Shown: positions 47,990 through 59,129, counted from the stretch's first letter. The stretch is DNA of 64,000 bases from Acanthacorydalis orientalis (GCA_034766995.1 CM068317.1:8748501-8812500), one strand, 5' to 3'. Translations and numbers: made by a program. The notes: generated by a model not told the origin, from the sequence alone.

Positions 47990-48983
47990 AAAATATATTT
48001 GATATTATTATTTACAACTTCTCCCTAGCTTAATCTTAAATTTTTAATACCCTGACGAGAACACTTTTTGGGCTTTACATTAAAGAAAGAGTTGAGATCT
48101 ATTCGAACATTAGTCTCTATATTAGGCAATTTTCCAATGAGGTGATTTTGCAGACATTGGAACATATGATGACAATCTGATGGTGTTAGATTAAGCCAAT
48201 ACGATAGATGAGTCACAACTCCCATTCAAATTTCCTCAGTTTTTGTAAGGTTTCACGTGTCGTGTGACGCCGTATACACCTGTTCTCTTTTTTTAATGCT
48301 GGCCGTTTTTCATCAATGGAAAGTTTTACATGTACCAGTTGAACTCCTATATGATGTCCGATTCCCTGGTAATAGTTCATAGTGGATTATTTCTTCCACA
48401 TCCCACCAAACAGACAACATGATATTTTTTGGATGAAGCCCAGCTTTTGCAGTTGAATATGGTGTTTTTTTGCTGTCAACCAATTGCCTTCGATATTTAA
48501 TATTGTTATAAATGATCCATTTTTCATCATCAGTAACAATTTTATTCAGAAATGGACCATTTTGCAATCAGTATAAATAAAAAGTGCAAATTTCCACACG
48601 TTGTTTGCAGTTTACATCTAATGTCTCGTACGGAACCCACTGAATCAGTTTAGAAATCTTAACAATCATTTTCAAGTACCGATAAATAGTTAAATGCCCT
48701 GATTTGAGCTTCTTGGCTAAGTCTTCTACCGCTGAATTAAGATTTTGTTCCACTCGTGTTTTTAGGACCTCATCATCAAACTCCTGAGGCTTTCCCAACC
48801 TTTACTGATCTTCAAGGTTGTAGTTCCCGGACCGAAATCTTTGAAATCATCTTTGTTTTAGACTAAGACTAACAACATCTGAACCATAAATTTAATATAT
48901 CTTTTTCACTGTAATTGTAGCCTTCTTGCCCTGACGAAACTCCAAAGCAAAATATACATAATATTATCTTTTGACACTTCCAT
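47990..48983 (-). pseudogene. Mariner transposase pseudogene, second lineage
   Basis: Minus-strand remnant from ATG at 48983 (MEVSKDNIMYILLWSF, the first helix region) to about 47990. In order: GKPQEFDDEVLKTRVEQN and LAKKLKSGHLTIYRYLKMI (second HTH), QWVPYETLD, then VTDDEKWIIYNN (first catalytic Asp kept), AKAGLHPKNIMLSVWWDVEE, IIHYELLPGN, LTPSDCHHMFQCLQNHL (third Asp kept) and FFNVKPKK near the end. The second catalytic motif (usually HDNARPH) is not readable around 48250-48300, where frames shift. Wording differs from the Hsmar1-like copies, so this is another mariner subfamily. No terminal repeats were found, so only the coding core remains. Confidence 0.88.
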
Positions 48984-49099
48984 GAGAACAAATATTTTTT
49001 CTTGTAAATTTACATGATCTCTGTTAATCTTCTACGATAAGATTGAGATAACATTACTTATAATTGAGCAGCATATATATCTGATACATTATTTTAATA

Positions 49100-49653
49100 T
49101 TAGGTTGGTAGAAAAATTACTTCAGTTTTTGTTTTATGAATTCTAACCTTAATTCTTTTTAAATGTCATTTAATCGTGTTCCTGTTAATATCATTTTAAA
49201 GTGCATTTTTCGGTTTGTATTTTGTTAACATTGACTTTGGTTTTATTATTAATTTTGCTTCAAATTGGGATATTAAATTAAAGATGGAAAACAAGCAAAT
49301 AAGAGAATTTTTGGTATGAGTTCAAAACGAGTGGTAAAGCATCCGAAATTGCTCTTTAACTAAACGATGCTTTTCGTGTGGGCACTGTTAAGGAGCGAAC
49401 GGTACAATGGTGGTTCCAAAAATTCCGTGCTAAGGACAAGAGGCTTGAAGATGAAGGTCGTGACCATTCTTCTTCAGTTCATAACGACCAATTGAAGACG
49501 TTATAGTTGAATCAGAACCACGCACAACAATTCGGAGTATGCACAAAAGTTAGGCGTTAGTCATCCAGCAGATCTGGGCCACTTAAAACAAGTGTATGAA
49601 ACTGTATATCAATTTGAAGGTCATAAACCGCAATTATATTTCTACTAACCTAA
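49100..49653 (+). mobile_element. 554-bp internally deleted mariner
   Basis: Starts TTAGGTTGGTAGAAAAATTA and ends in CTACTAACCTAA, with TA duplications at 49098-49099 and 49654-49655. ATG near 49285 opens MENKQIRE, followed in a shifted frame by FKTSGKASEIAL; VQWWFQKFRAKDKR, VHNDQLK and VSHPADLGHLK can be read across frames. Sequence then jumps to the 3' terminus (GAAGGTCATAAACCGC). It keeps the DNA-binding part and has lost the whole catalytic core. Same deletion as 33022-33570. Confidence 0.9.
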
Positions 49654-49719
49654 TAATTGCAAAATATTGTATAATCTATTTTCACCTATATCAAAATACA
49701 GCATTACTTATGGGATGAC

Positions 49720-49723
<4 letters not shown>

Positions 49724-49799
<76 letters not shown>

Positions 49800-49800
49800 G
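49724..49800. repeat. (TA)n(GT)n microsatellite
   Basis: About 32 TA units followed by GTGTGTGTGTG. Confidence 0.95.
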
Positions 49801-49869
49801 TGTTTATTCATATCTCTACATATATTCTATAAAAAGAAAAAAAAATGTATGTTGTAATGTATGTTGTTA

Positions 49870-51035
49870 ATTACTGTTAATTTTTTAGTTTGTACAAACA
49901 TATTTATTATTTTAAAAACTGAAATTTGTTTCTAAATTAAACTTTAGTCTAATTTAGGAAAAATCTAGTTGTTAACTATCTTTAGTTTTACACCAACTGT
50001 TGCAGTCAATATATCGAAGTATTTTGAATTTAATGTAGCTAACATTTCTGAATATTAACATAAATCAAAAATAATAATTCACTGCTTATTTATTCATTCG
50101 TAATGAGAACTACTTAACTAAACTGTCTGTTCTTAAAACTAATGTAAATTGTGTTTAGTAATCAATTATTGAAATACAAAAATTTTAACAAAATGTATTA
50201 CAAACAATGAATGGGTCATATTAGACATCACTAAGTACATCAAACAGATTAAATGTATTCATCTTTTACAGCGTCAAAATTTAGTAACGTTTAATGATAA
50301 TATAATTGTACTTTTCATCTATGTTATTTCAAATATTATTCGATATAATAGTAAAAACTTGGTTACTCCTTGAAAGTAAAAAAATCTTGTGAAGTTTTAC
50401 TTACAAATCTACATTTATATAAAATTTATTTTTCAAATTATATTATTTGACTACTTAAAATAATATTTTTCCACGTTATTATGCTTGATATGTACTATTA
50501 GTACCGGTGTATAATTAATAGTACTTTTGTTTTGCTATTAAAAAGACCTTGATAATTCAAATATTTAATAACATCTTATTGTTTATTTATAAAAGTTAAA
50601 TGACAATTAAAAATTAATCAATTTTGAATTGCATTATAAATGTTCCATTTTTTAAATAAAATAAAAATTGATACATTCATTAATGTTTTTACAGCAACAT
50701 TTTTTTATTATGTAGAAATCATAACTGTTAGAAGTTTTCTTTGTAATATTTTATATTTTTTGTGAATAATTTTATTGTTTATTCTTTTAATCGGTTTATT
50801 ATTCTTCTATGAAATAATTGTGAAGATATAATAATTTATTTATGCAATTATGAAAATTAAAACAATTAGATAATTAAATAAATATTTCTTTTGTATAAAT
50901 AAATATTAAAAGTCAACTGTTTAGCTGGGTTTTTCTATCCAATTAAGAAAACTTAAGTACAAGAATTATGCAATCTTTTATTTATCTAATCATTATATTT
51001 TTATTTATAAATTATAAAATTCATCTCGTAAAAAC
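49870..51035. other. AT-rich sequence, no gene seen
   Basis: AT-rich filler with no recognisable feature. Confidence 0.55.
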
Positions 51036-51039
51036 ATAA

Positions 51040-51600
51040 TCCTCGCTTAACGCTTGCATCAAAATCGTGTTCCTTTTCTTAACAACAATACAAATATGAT
51101 TTATTCATCAAGTACATAAATATCACATGCACTTAAGAATCATATGTCCAAATCGTCAAGAAAAATATCGTATTTCAATTAATTAAACTCACTAATTTAT
51201 GTTTTCGGAACGGTGCGAGAACTCAATATGAGAAATTACACCATTATTAGTATCTCATTTGATTTGCAAAACGCACGATTCAACGTGTTTCTTTATTTTA
51301 ATTGTACATTCGTTTCGTTCGCCTTGGGTATTCACTATGGGTCCGAATCAAGAAAATGTTTTATTGAATTCTAATGCAAATATTTGTTCCGTAATGAACG
51401 TGAGAAGTTTCTGTACAACGGTCATGTATCATGCAGTAAATTAATTTTTTTTTAAATCATTACGGCGTACGGTTTTCTGTTACATATTTATAAATTGAAT
51501 ATTGTTTGTGATTTATTTTTGAGTCAGTCGAATTAATTTCGTTTCGTGTTTATTGTCAGTGAGACGGCGATACCTCTTTGTTATTAAAATTAATATTAAT
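51040..51600. other. CpG-bearing complex sequence island, function unknown
   Basis: Balanced sequence with CpGs (TTCGGAACGGTGCGAGAACT; CGTTTCGTTCGCCTTGGG; ACGGCGTACGG). The + frame 51259-51444 opens with TTG-type start and includes SPWVFTMGPNQENVLLNSNA; from its internal ATG only about 35 residues remain. Unrecognised. Confidence 0.22.
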
Positions 51601-51897
51601 ATAATTTCCGAAAAGAATTTAATTATGCAATTAATGAATGAATAGGTGATGTGAATTAATTGTTATGTTGCCTTTCTTCCTTTTGTTAGTCATTTACATA
51701 TATTGTTTGGAATGTTTAGTTCGTCGCATGTTATCTACTCAAAAAAGAACATAATTTTTTTCTTGCTGGCGTAACGATGTTTATATTTTTTTATGCATTT
51801 TTAACGGTGTTGTACAGTTAAGGTCCGGTTTAAATATAAAATATTAATATCTAACAATATAATACAATTTAATCTATTAACAAACGTTATATATATT

Positions 51898-51899
51898 AT

Positions 51900-51931
<32 letters not shown>

Positions 51932-51954
51932 CTATCTATATATCTATATATATA
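51898..51954. repeat. (TATC)n/(TA)n microsatellite at a mariner end
   Basis: About ten TATC/TCTA units, then TATATATA, running into the left end of the next element. Confidence 0.95.
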
Positions 51955-53299
51955 CATGAAGGAAATTTTAAAAGTTCGCGGCCTAACAATGAAAGAATAT
52001 AATTTCAATATGGTACCTCTGATCTTCAATTCACTTCATCCAGCGATGCTCCAGTGCTTTTATGTCGTCCTGGAAAACTTTTTCTTGGAGGTCCTCAAAA
52101 TAGCGATTTACTCTTCCTATTAGTTCTTCATCTGACGAAAATCACCTACAACCAAGATTTTTTTAAGTTTTGGGAACAGATGGAAATCTGAGTGCTAAAT
52201 CTAGAGAATATGTGGGATAAGGCAGCAAGTCGAAATTCAGTTCAGTGAGTTTTGCCATGGATTTCAACACTTGCATAGAGACGTGAATTATGCTGATAGA
52301 AAATGATTTCTTTCTTTGATAAACCTGGTCTTTTCTCGAGAATTGTTTAATCAAATCGATCCAAAAGTTTAGCATAATACTCTCCCGTTATCGTTTGATC
52401 CTTTGGAAGGTAGTCAATAAGAAAATTCTCTTGAGCATCCTAAAAAATTGATGCCATAACTTTTCCAGCGGATAAAACTGTTTTGGTTTTTTTTTGGTGG
52501 CGGAGAATCACCATGCTTCCATTGCTTTGATTGTTGTTTTCATTCTAGAGTGTAATGGTGAATCTAAGTTTTATTTGCAGTCACAAATCAGCGAACAAAG
52601 ACAGTCGTATTTTTCTTAAATCGATCCAAATTATCTTGGAAAATTTGTACTCGAATGAGTTTATGGTCAATTGTCAGCAAACGTGGCACCCATCTTGCCG
52701 ATAGCTTTTTCATACCTAACTCTTCAGTTAAGATGCGATACACGTATTCATCTGAGACACTCATAACCTTATCAATTTTGTGCATCTTCAATTACCGATC
52801 TTGTGAGACAATTTCTTGAACTTCGTGGATAATTTTTTCTGTCATTGCAGTTTTTGGTCGTCCACTACGCAGGTTATCTTCTAAGCTTGCACGGCCACAT
52901 TTAAGTTTAGCTGCCCATTTATTTACGGTTGTATACGAAGGTGCACCCACACCCAGAACATTTTTATCTCATTAAGCCTTTTGTGACAAAAAAAATTATC
53001 ACCACACGATGTTCAACTTTATCCATTTCAACAACGGAACAAAAAAACCTTTATTTAAATTGATGTTTGCAATAAACTGATTGACAATTAATTATAGACT
53101 TTGAGGTTGTATATAAGATAGATATCGCTTTGTAATGCGCCACAAATATTTAAAATATTACAAACACTTATATGTTAGAGAGACTTTATAAAATTTTGCC
53201 TTTGCTAGATTGAAAAGTGACATTTGATAGTCGTGATGTTACCAAATGAATGGTGGCACCACATTATAGAAATTTACAAAACTTATCAAACGACCCTCG
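51955..53299 (-). mobile_element. Mariner element, third lineage, near full length
   Basis: About 1345 bp. Right end, read inward, is CGAGGGTCGTTTGATAAGTT; left end CATGAAGGAAATTTTAAAAG then TTCG, an imperfect inverted match. The CGAGGGTCGTTTGAAAAGTT type of terminus is one I associate with a mariner lineage widespread in insects. TA flanks are at 51953-51954 and 53300-53301. The transposase is on the minus strand and broken. Confidence 0.8.
51983..53026 (-). pseudogene. Mariner transposase pseudogene, third lineage
   Basis: Minus-strand remnant from an ATG at 53026 to TAG at 51983. Recognisable in order: VSDEYVYRILTEELGMKKLS (HTH2 region), ARWVPRLLTIDHK (the WVPRLLT linker), LDRFKKN, then the catalytic core. 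The first Asp has become Asn (TANKT for TMDET), the second His (YQHNSRL for HQDNAPA), and the third is readable as Asp (SDFHLFPKLKK) only after a frameshift. AKLTELNFDLLPYPTYSLDL and RPGLSKKEIIFY are also clear. With two of three catalytic acids gone, plus stops, it is dead. Confidence 0.9.
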
Positions 53300-53301
53300 T
53301 A

Positions 53302-53695
53302 TTTATTATTTATAATTGATCATCAGATCATATAATTCGTTATTAGAAATATTTTTAACTAAGTTATATATATGCACACAGATATATATATATATGTAAT
53401 TACATGTATATGGATTATTTTATCGATAAATTGATCTCTACTTAATCATAAAGTATTTTTATTGTAATTTATTAGTTAGTAAGCCTTCATAATAAAAAAA
53501 TTGTGTTTTCTCTCTCTAATCGACTTTTCGTCAATGTCATAACATCTAGAACTTTTTTAATAAAATTTATATATTTCCTCATTAAATTTGGTAAGACCGA
53601 ATCCGATATGATTAAATTACGTACAGAAAAAATCTCATTTATTTATTTCGTACATACATTATCTTAATTATAATTTCAATTATATAGTTTTTTTT
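53302..53695. other. AT-rich sequence, no gene seen
   Basis: AT-rich with a short TA run near 53385. Confidence 0.55.
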
Positions 53696-53699
53696 TCTT

Positions 53700-54320
53700 A
53701 ATATTCCACTGCACGAGTGCAATGTTGACCTTAAAAAAACGTAACTTGAGCGAACCAATCAGATGATATCAGGTCGCACGAACATTAGCTTTGTTTGTTC
53801 TACTAACCTAACGTAGAAAACCCACCATAAACAAAATATCTGCATGTTGTGTATTTATCACAGGTTGTTCATCGAAAATCGATCACTATGCGTACGAATT
53901 AAAAAAACAAAAAAAAGTATGAGGGAAAAATACACTGAACCAGTGTGTATACAACTTAACAATAATTATATTCGAATAATGTCAGTTTAAAGGCGTAGGT
54001 ACGTAATAAGCGAGTGTTCGACTCGGGTTGTGGGCGGGTGGTTTGGTTAGTTGGGTTGTAAGTACACATTGGAGCGCAATAGGTCGATAACATAGCGCGT
54101 ATTACCGGCCGATTGGCGTGATACGCGAGGTTCACAGGTTAGCGCACCGGAGACCGAACCACCGCGCCTCCCTGTGATCCGTGGCAAACGAGCACACAAA
54201 TATATGCCCATGAAATAGCCTTGTCTATCAATCATTCTGAAATGTACCCGCGCTACAGCACTCTTTACGTATTTTACTTTTTGATTTTGGGCTCGGATCA
54301 TTAACAATACTTTCAAAGGA
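53700..54320. other. GC- and CpG-bearing island, function unknown
   Basis: Composition climbs from about 53700 and peaks at 54000-54200 (TCGACTCGGGTTGTGGGCGG; TTACCGGCCGATTGGCGTGA; GGAGACCGAACCACCGCGCC). A minus frame, 54316-54047, encodes 89 residues (ITGRRGGSVSGALTCEPRVS) with an Arg/Ser/Gly bias; it begins at TTG-type start and I do not recognise it. The reverse strand GTGGTTCGGTCTCC made me consider a tRNA-derived B box, but no A box or cloverleaf follows. Confidence 0.27.
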
Positions 54321-54326
54321 CATAGC

Positions 54327-54329
<3 letters not shown>

Positions 54330-54363
<34 letters not shown>

Positions 54364-54396
54364 GAGTATATGTGTATATATATATATATATATACC
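54330..54396. repeat. Paired (TA)n arrays
   Basis: Two TA runs around CACGAGTATATGTG. Confidence 0.95.
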
Positions 54397-54539
54397 AAAT
54401 TATTCCAAAGATATTGATGCAGAAGAAAACGCTTTCAAATTAAGAATATATCAGTCATTTACTTTTAATTAAAAAAGATACTATCTTGAACATAATAAAA
54501 GTTTCACAAATTATATTTTTTTCATCTTAAAAGCAACAA

Positions 54540-54705
54540 ACAATTTTTCCTGAAAAAAAATGTTCGATAAATTCATTACCTGTTGTTTTTGTCCATTTCG
54601 ATGGTGAGCCATCATCTTTAAAAATGCAGTGTGTTTTTCAGTAAAAAAAGGATTTATTTGTGAAAATGAATACATTCACAGTGTCAGAATTATATTGCGA
54701 CCATA
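54540..54705. repeat. Palindromic interspersed repeat, both halves
   Basis: Left: TGAAAAAAAATGTTCGATAA, TTTTTGTCCATTTCGATGGT, GAGCCATCATCTTTAAAAAT; right: GATTTATTTGTGAAAATGAA, TTCACAGTGTCAGAATTATA. The + frame from 54660 starts in it and is incidental. Confidence 0.7.
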
Positions 54706-54894
54706 AATGTTTACTTATTAAAATGTTTTATAATAATTCATTGTACATTTTGATCGGATATGTGCGTTTCAATGCTTTATCATTATCTATAAAGCGTAGA
54801 CATAGAAGTAATCGCTTCATCATCAAAGTAGTCATATGTGATCAGATTAAATATTTTATTAAATTGTTAAATTTTTTAATAAAAAGTGTATGAT

Positions 54895-54955
54895 TCAACG
54901 TATTGAATCATTTGTGAATGTGAATTTAGTTACAGTGCCTAAACTGTAATTTTAT
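54895..54955. repeat. Palindromic interspersed repeat, outer right fragment
   Basis: TTGAATCATTTGTGAATGTG, AATTTAGTTACAGTGCCTAA: the outer end of a right half only. Confidence 0.6.
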
Positions 54956-54959
54956 TATT

Positions 54960-55785
54960 GAGGTACCATTGTGGAAACCACTTATTTATAATCATTTTCT
55001 AAAGATTTTTTTCTGAAAGTAATAATGGAATAAAAAGCAGCTAAGGAGTGTTATAGAGGAAAGATATTTTTTTTGGAATTTTAATCCAGAAATAATTTAT
55101 TAAAAATTATTTTCAAAAAAATTAACTATATTCTGAAACGTGATAGATATAATCTCTTATTCACCAAATACCTTTTTAATGACTCTTGCAGTGTTTTACT
55201 ATAAACAATTTCGATTCTTAAGCCATTCTTTGATTGCTTAATGAGTACTGGTAGAAGAATATTTGAAGAGTGATCTAACGGGACAAATTCGTAGAAAACA
55301 ATAAATCAACACGATCACAGATACTTTCATAAAAACATACAATTATAACGATTGATATAAAATTATATATTTTCTAAAACATTATTTAGAATTTATTTTA
55401 TAAAAACAGGAAAATTCCTGCACACCGTTTCTCACTACTGAGATATTTTTTTGTAAATCAATTTAACTGAAAATAATTACAGAAAAATTAAGAAAAATGT
55501 TACGACACTTACAACAAACATCAGTTTTGATCTGAGACTGAATTTTATTAAATAAAATAAAATCGTCGAAAACTATAAAGTGTTCTTTTTCAATTAATTA
55601 AATATTTATTATTTCAACTGTCATTATTGAAATATTTTAAAAGTTTATTTTTCATATCAATCAAATATTGATGGTTAATAAATTATAAAAAAAAACAAAA
55701 ACTATCTAGACAATATTTTTTTAAAAAATAATTCTGTTTTGGGACAAAAAACTACTTTCATAATTGAATTTTTCATTTCTCGCAC
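54960..55785. other. AT-rich sequence, no gene seen
   Basis: AT-rich filler with no recognisable feature. Confidence 0.55.
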
Positions 55786-55789
55786 AAGC

Positions 55790-56090
55790 AGAAAAAACAT
55801 TTAATCAATAATGTTTTATAATTGAGAACTGATCTGTTTTTAATTTTTGTTTGTGTTCATTTCGATGACTGGTCTATCATCATCAAAAAGCTCAAATACA
55901 GAAAATCATATATTTCAAAAATGTGTTGTTTATGAGATGGTACTATCATCATCAAACTAAATATATTTTTAATTAGAAAAAAATAATGTTGGTGCGAGTG
56001 AAAAATAATTTTTTACTACAGTATAAAACATTTATTGCGATTGAAATACTCATTGGGAAATAGTTTACAAAAAATAATCAATAAACTAAA
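55790..56090. repeat. Palindromic interspersed repeat, both halves
   Basis: Left: TTTTTAATTTTTGTTTGTGT, TCATTTCGATGACTGGTCTA, TCATCATCAAAAAGCTCAAA; centre: TACAGAAAATCATATATTTC; right: GCGATTGAAATACTCATTGG, AAAAATAATCAATAAAC. The right-half string GCGATTGAAATACTCAT is shared with the copy at 12225. Confidence 0.62.
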
Positions 56091-56384
56091 TCTGTAATTT
56101 TGAACCAGGATCCAATTTTAATTCACATTTCATATGTTATTTAAATTATTTCCGAATAACACATTTTTTACACATGTAAAATTCGATAAATAAAATAATT
56201 ATAATAGTAAATTCATTGATTTCCTGTTCCTAAGAATAAAAAAAAATAATTTATGAATAATTAAAATATTATCTCATCCAACAAATCATAATATTATTTC
56301 TCTTTAAAAGTACAAAAAAAATAATTATTTACTATTTTTTGGTTGTTGATTATACACATTTTAATACGGATTAGTAATACACAT

Positions 56385-56475
56385 GCTTGAGTGAATATTT
56401 TTAATCAGGAAAAAATCTGTTTTGTGGGTTGAGAAAATAATTCATTTGTGAAAGTGAACTTAGCAACAATAATAT
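56385..56475. repeat. Palindromic interspersed repeat, right-half fragment
   Basis: TGAATATTTTTAATCAGGAA, TTTGTGGGTTGAGAAAATAA, TTCATTTGTGAAAGTGAACT. Confidence 0.65.
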
Positions 56476-56479
56476 AGCT

Positions 56480-57138
56480 AAGACTTCATTGTAGAAAAAT
56501 AAATAATTTTAACATAAAAAAAAATATAGGAATTTAATAAAATTTAAAATGAAATGATACAATAAAAAAACATTTTTATTTCTATTCTGAACATCTTAAC
56601 ACATGTTAATTTACCATAATTAAAAATATGATAATAAGAATTTTAATTCCAACTACACACATGGGTTAGCTGATATTTTATTTCTACTTTTTGAATACAA
56701 CTTTTATAATAGAAAATATTATTATAAAGCAAAAATATTTTTAAATCTCATATTAGTTACTAATTATTAATGGATTTGTTTATAAATATAACAGACAATA
56801 TTTGATTGAATAAAAATAACATTATTTTTTTTTGTACTATATATATTTGTTGAAGACCCAAAAATGTATTAATAAATTATTTTAAAATATTTTTTAAAAA
56901 AATAATCAGTTACTATCTTCAAATATTTTTTTTATATTTTTATATGTTTGTTATTCATTTATTAAAAATAAAACATGTTTGGGTTCTAAATGTATTTATA
57001 AATAATATATTTTTTTCTAAATATGTTATTATACTATTTTATCAAAGCATTTACTACAGAAATAATTTATTAGAAAATTTTGAGGTATATTATAATTAAT
57101 TTATGAGGATAAATACTCTTTATAATGGTTTAGTATTA

Positions 57139-57140
<2 letters not shown>
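56480..57140. other. AT-rich sequence, no gene seen
   Basis: AT-rich filler with no recognisable feature. Confidence 0.55.

Positions 57141-57142
<2 letters not shown>

Positions 57143-57201
<59 letters not shown>
57143..57201. repeat. (TA)n microsatellite
   Basis: Pure TA array of about 29 units. Confidence 0.95.
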
Positions 57202-57203
<2 letters not shown>

Positions 57204-57214
57204 GGATTGAGCTA

Positions 57215-57565
57215 GAATTTTAAAAAATGTGAGTAATCCTGACACACGTATAGGTTTTACACTATCTCTAAACTCATTACGATTGGCCCGATTGATAAAG
57301 TGACTGGTGGACGTTATAAATGCACAGTGTACCCGTAAAGTACTGGCCTTAGATGCTACTTGGCACGCGATCGGTGCTCGCCGGGGGCATATACCACCCA
57401 CTTATCAACCCTCGGGGCTATTTTTAATTTTATGTTTTTTTGCATTATAAGAAATATTGATTTGTTGTGTAATACCGAGGGGTCACTTTTTTGTTCGAAT
57501 AAAACTGATTTTAAATACAGATAAAATGGGGCACCTCTAGCTTGTTTTGAATTAATACCGATAAA
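57215..57565. other. CpG-bearing complex sequence island between TA arrays
   Basis: Balanced block (GATTGGCCCGATTGATAAAG; GGCACGCGATCGGTGCTCGC; CGGGGGCATATACCACCCAC) lying between TA arrays at 57143-57201 and 57573-57609. Minus frames 57401-57144 and 57577-57356 overlap in it and neither is convincing. A TA-bounded block could be an old TA-specific insertion, but I find no inverted ends. Confidence 0.25.
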
Positions 57566-57568
57566 GAT

Positions 57569-57610
<42 letters not shown>

Positions 57611-57904
57611 GTTGAAAAAGTGTTGCGATTACTCAACTTATCTCGGGCGAAAGTTTTGACGTATTAATATGCGAAAATAATTTTCTTGATTAATAGATTT
57701 CATAAATTAAATTATTTATTTGGTGAAACAGGAATGTATATTATAGTAGCTACATGTTTTCATTAATATATTGTTCTAATTAAATTAAAACACGTAATAA
57801 TGTTATTTTATTTTTTGAATGTTTCCATTAGTGACTGAAAAATTATGATTTATATAATAACAAAAAATGTCCGCTAGTTTCACATAAACTTGAAAAATTG
57901 AATC

Positions 57905-57965
57905 AAGTAATTAATTTTCTTAATTTTTCAATCACACATGTGAATATATAAAAGAATTTTAAATA
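57905..57965. repeat. Dispersed repeat, copy 1 of 2 in the window
   Basis: AATTTTTCAATCACACATGT, GAATATATAAAAGA, TTTTAAATAGA match the copy at about 60030-60095 (AATTTTTCAATCATACATGT, GAATTTATAAAAGA, TTTTTAAATAAA). Confidence 0.65.
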
Positions 57966-57969
57966 GAAC

Positions 57970-59000
57970 TCAGTAATCATAAAAATGTATAAAATTATGA
58001 AACTAAATTTTTCACTTTTATAATATTTGTAATTTTATACAAAGATTAATAGAATAAAATAAAAGAAGGTAAAATATTAAGGAACGTTCAAGTAAATGTT
58101 AGAACTAAATAAGATTGCTTTTTATGTTTATTATTTATAATTATATTTCAATTCGACAGAAAATTTAGGTATAAATATTCAACACGACAAAGTAATATAT
58201 GAACATCTGTTGAATTTTTTCATTGACTGTTTAAAGCATTGAAAGTAAAAAAAACAGATTGTTAAAAATATGACATGTTGTCTTATAAAAATGTTTTATG
58301 GATAAATAAAATAAATTAAGATACAGAAATTAGAAATAATATTTTAAATTCCCGGTAATAAAAAAAATACAAAATGAGTAAATACTTTAAAATATGAATG
58401 CCTATATAATTTTTGTTTTCGATATATAACTGTTTTGAAAACAGTCAAGTATAGAACTACTCGTCAATACAAATGGGACAATGCTTTTTGTATTCAACAT
58501 GCTGTTTAGCTATTGAAAATATTGGTTCGTTTACTAGACATGTCAAAATATCCATGCTGTGGATGAAGATATCAGGAAAGTCATAACTGATCCATGTCTT
58601 GTGACACACATTTTACCAGCTAAATAGTCCTGCAGAATCCATATTAAAATATGATATGCATTAGGGAGTACTATTTAGCTGCTAAAAATGAAACTTATTA
58701 ATATAAATGATTGAAATATATTAATTAAATGAACTATTTAACAAGTAAATTGAATTAAAATAATTGATATAAACTCTTAAAGATGATATATAAAATATTT
58801 GAATTGAAATTAAAACAATACATTAGTTTTTAAAAATATTCTAAATTTCATTTAAGAAATATTTAATTTAATTTTACTAACATTTGGTTTTGTACCATCC
58901 ATGCATTTTATTGCTTTTATTCCAATGGAGAAAGATAAACGGGATTCAGCTTTTTTTAGTCATGAAACAAAAAGTATTATTCGATGCATACAATTTAATA
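57970..59000. other. AT-rich sequence with one hairpin, no gene seen
   Basis: AT-rich; a more balanced stretch at 58440-58690 contains inverted 12-bp arms CAGCTAAATAGT (58617-58628) and ACTATTTAGCTG (58670-58681). Confidence 0.5.
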
Positions 59001-59002
59001 TT

Positions 59003-59112
59003 CTTATATATATATATATATATATATGCACGTGTGAGTAAATGTGAATGATCTACGAGTATGTATATATATATATACACAATTGAATGTATGTATTCGT
59101 ATGTATGTATAT
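59003..59112. repeat. Cluster of short (TA)n and (GTAT)n arrays
   Basis: TA runs at about 59006-59027 and 59062-59077 with CACGTG and GTATGTATGTA between them. Confidence 0.9.
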
Positions 59113-59129
59113 ATCTACAGCAAATTCAA

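Noticed and set aside
54047..54316. Possible tRNA-derived SINE (reverse strand GTGGTTCGGTCTCC resembling a B box)
   Set aside because: No A box at the right distance, no cloverleaf and no poly(A) or simple-repeat tail.
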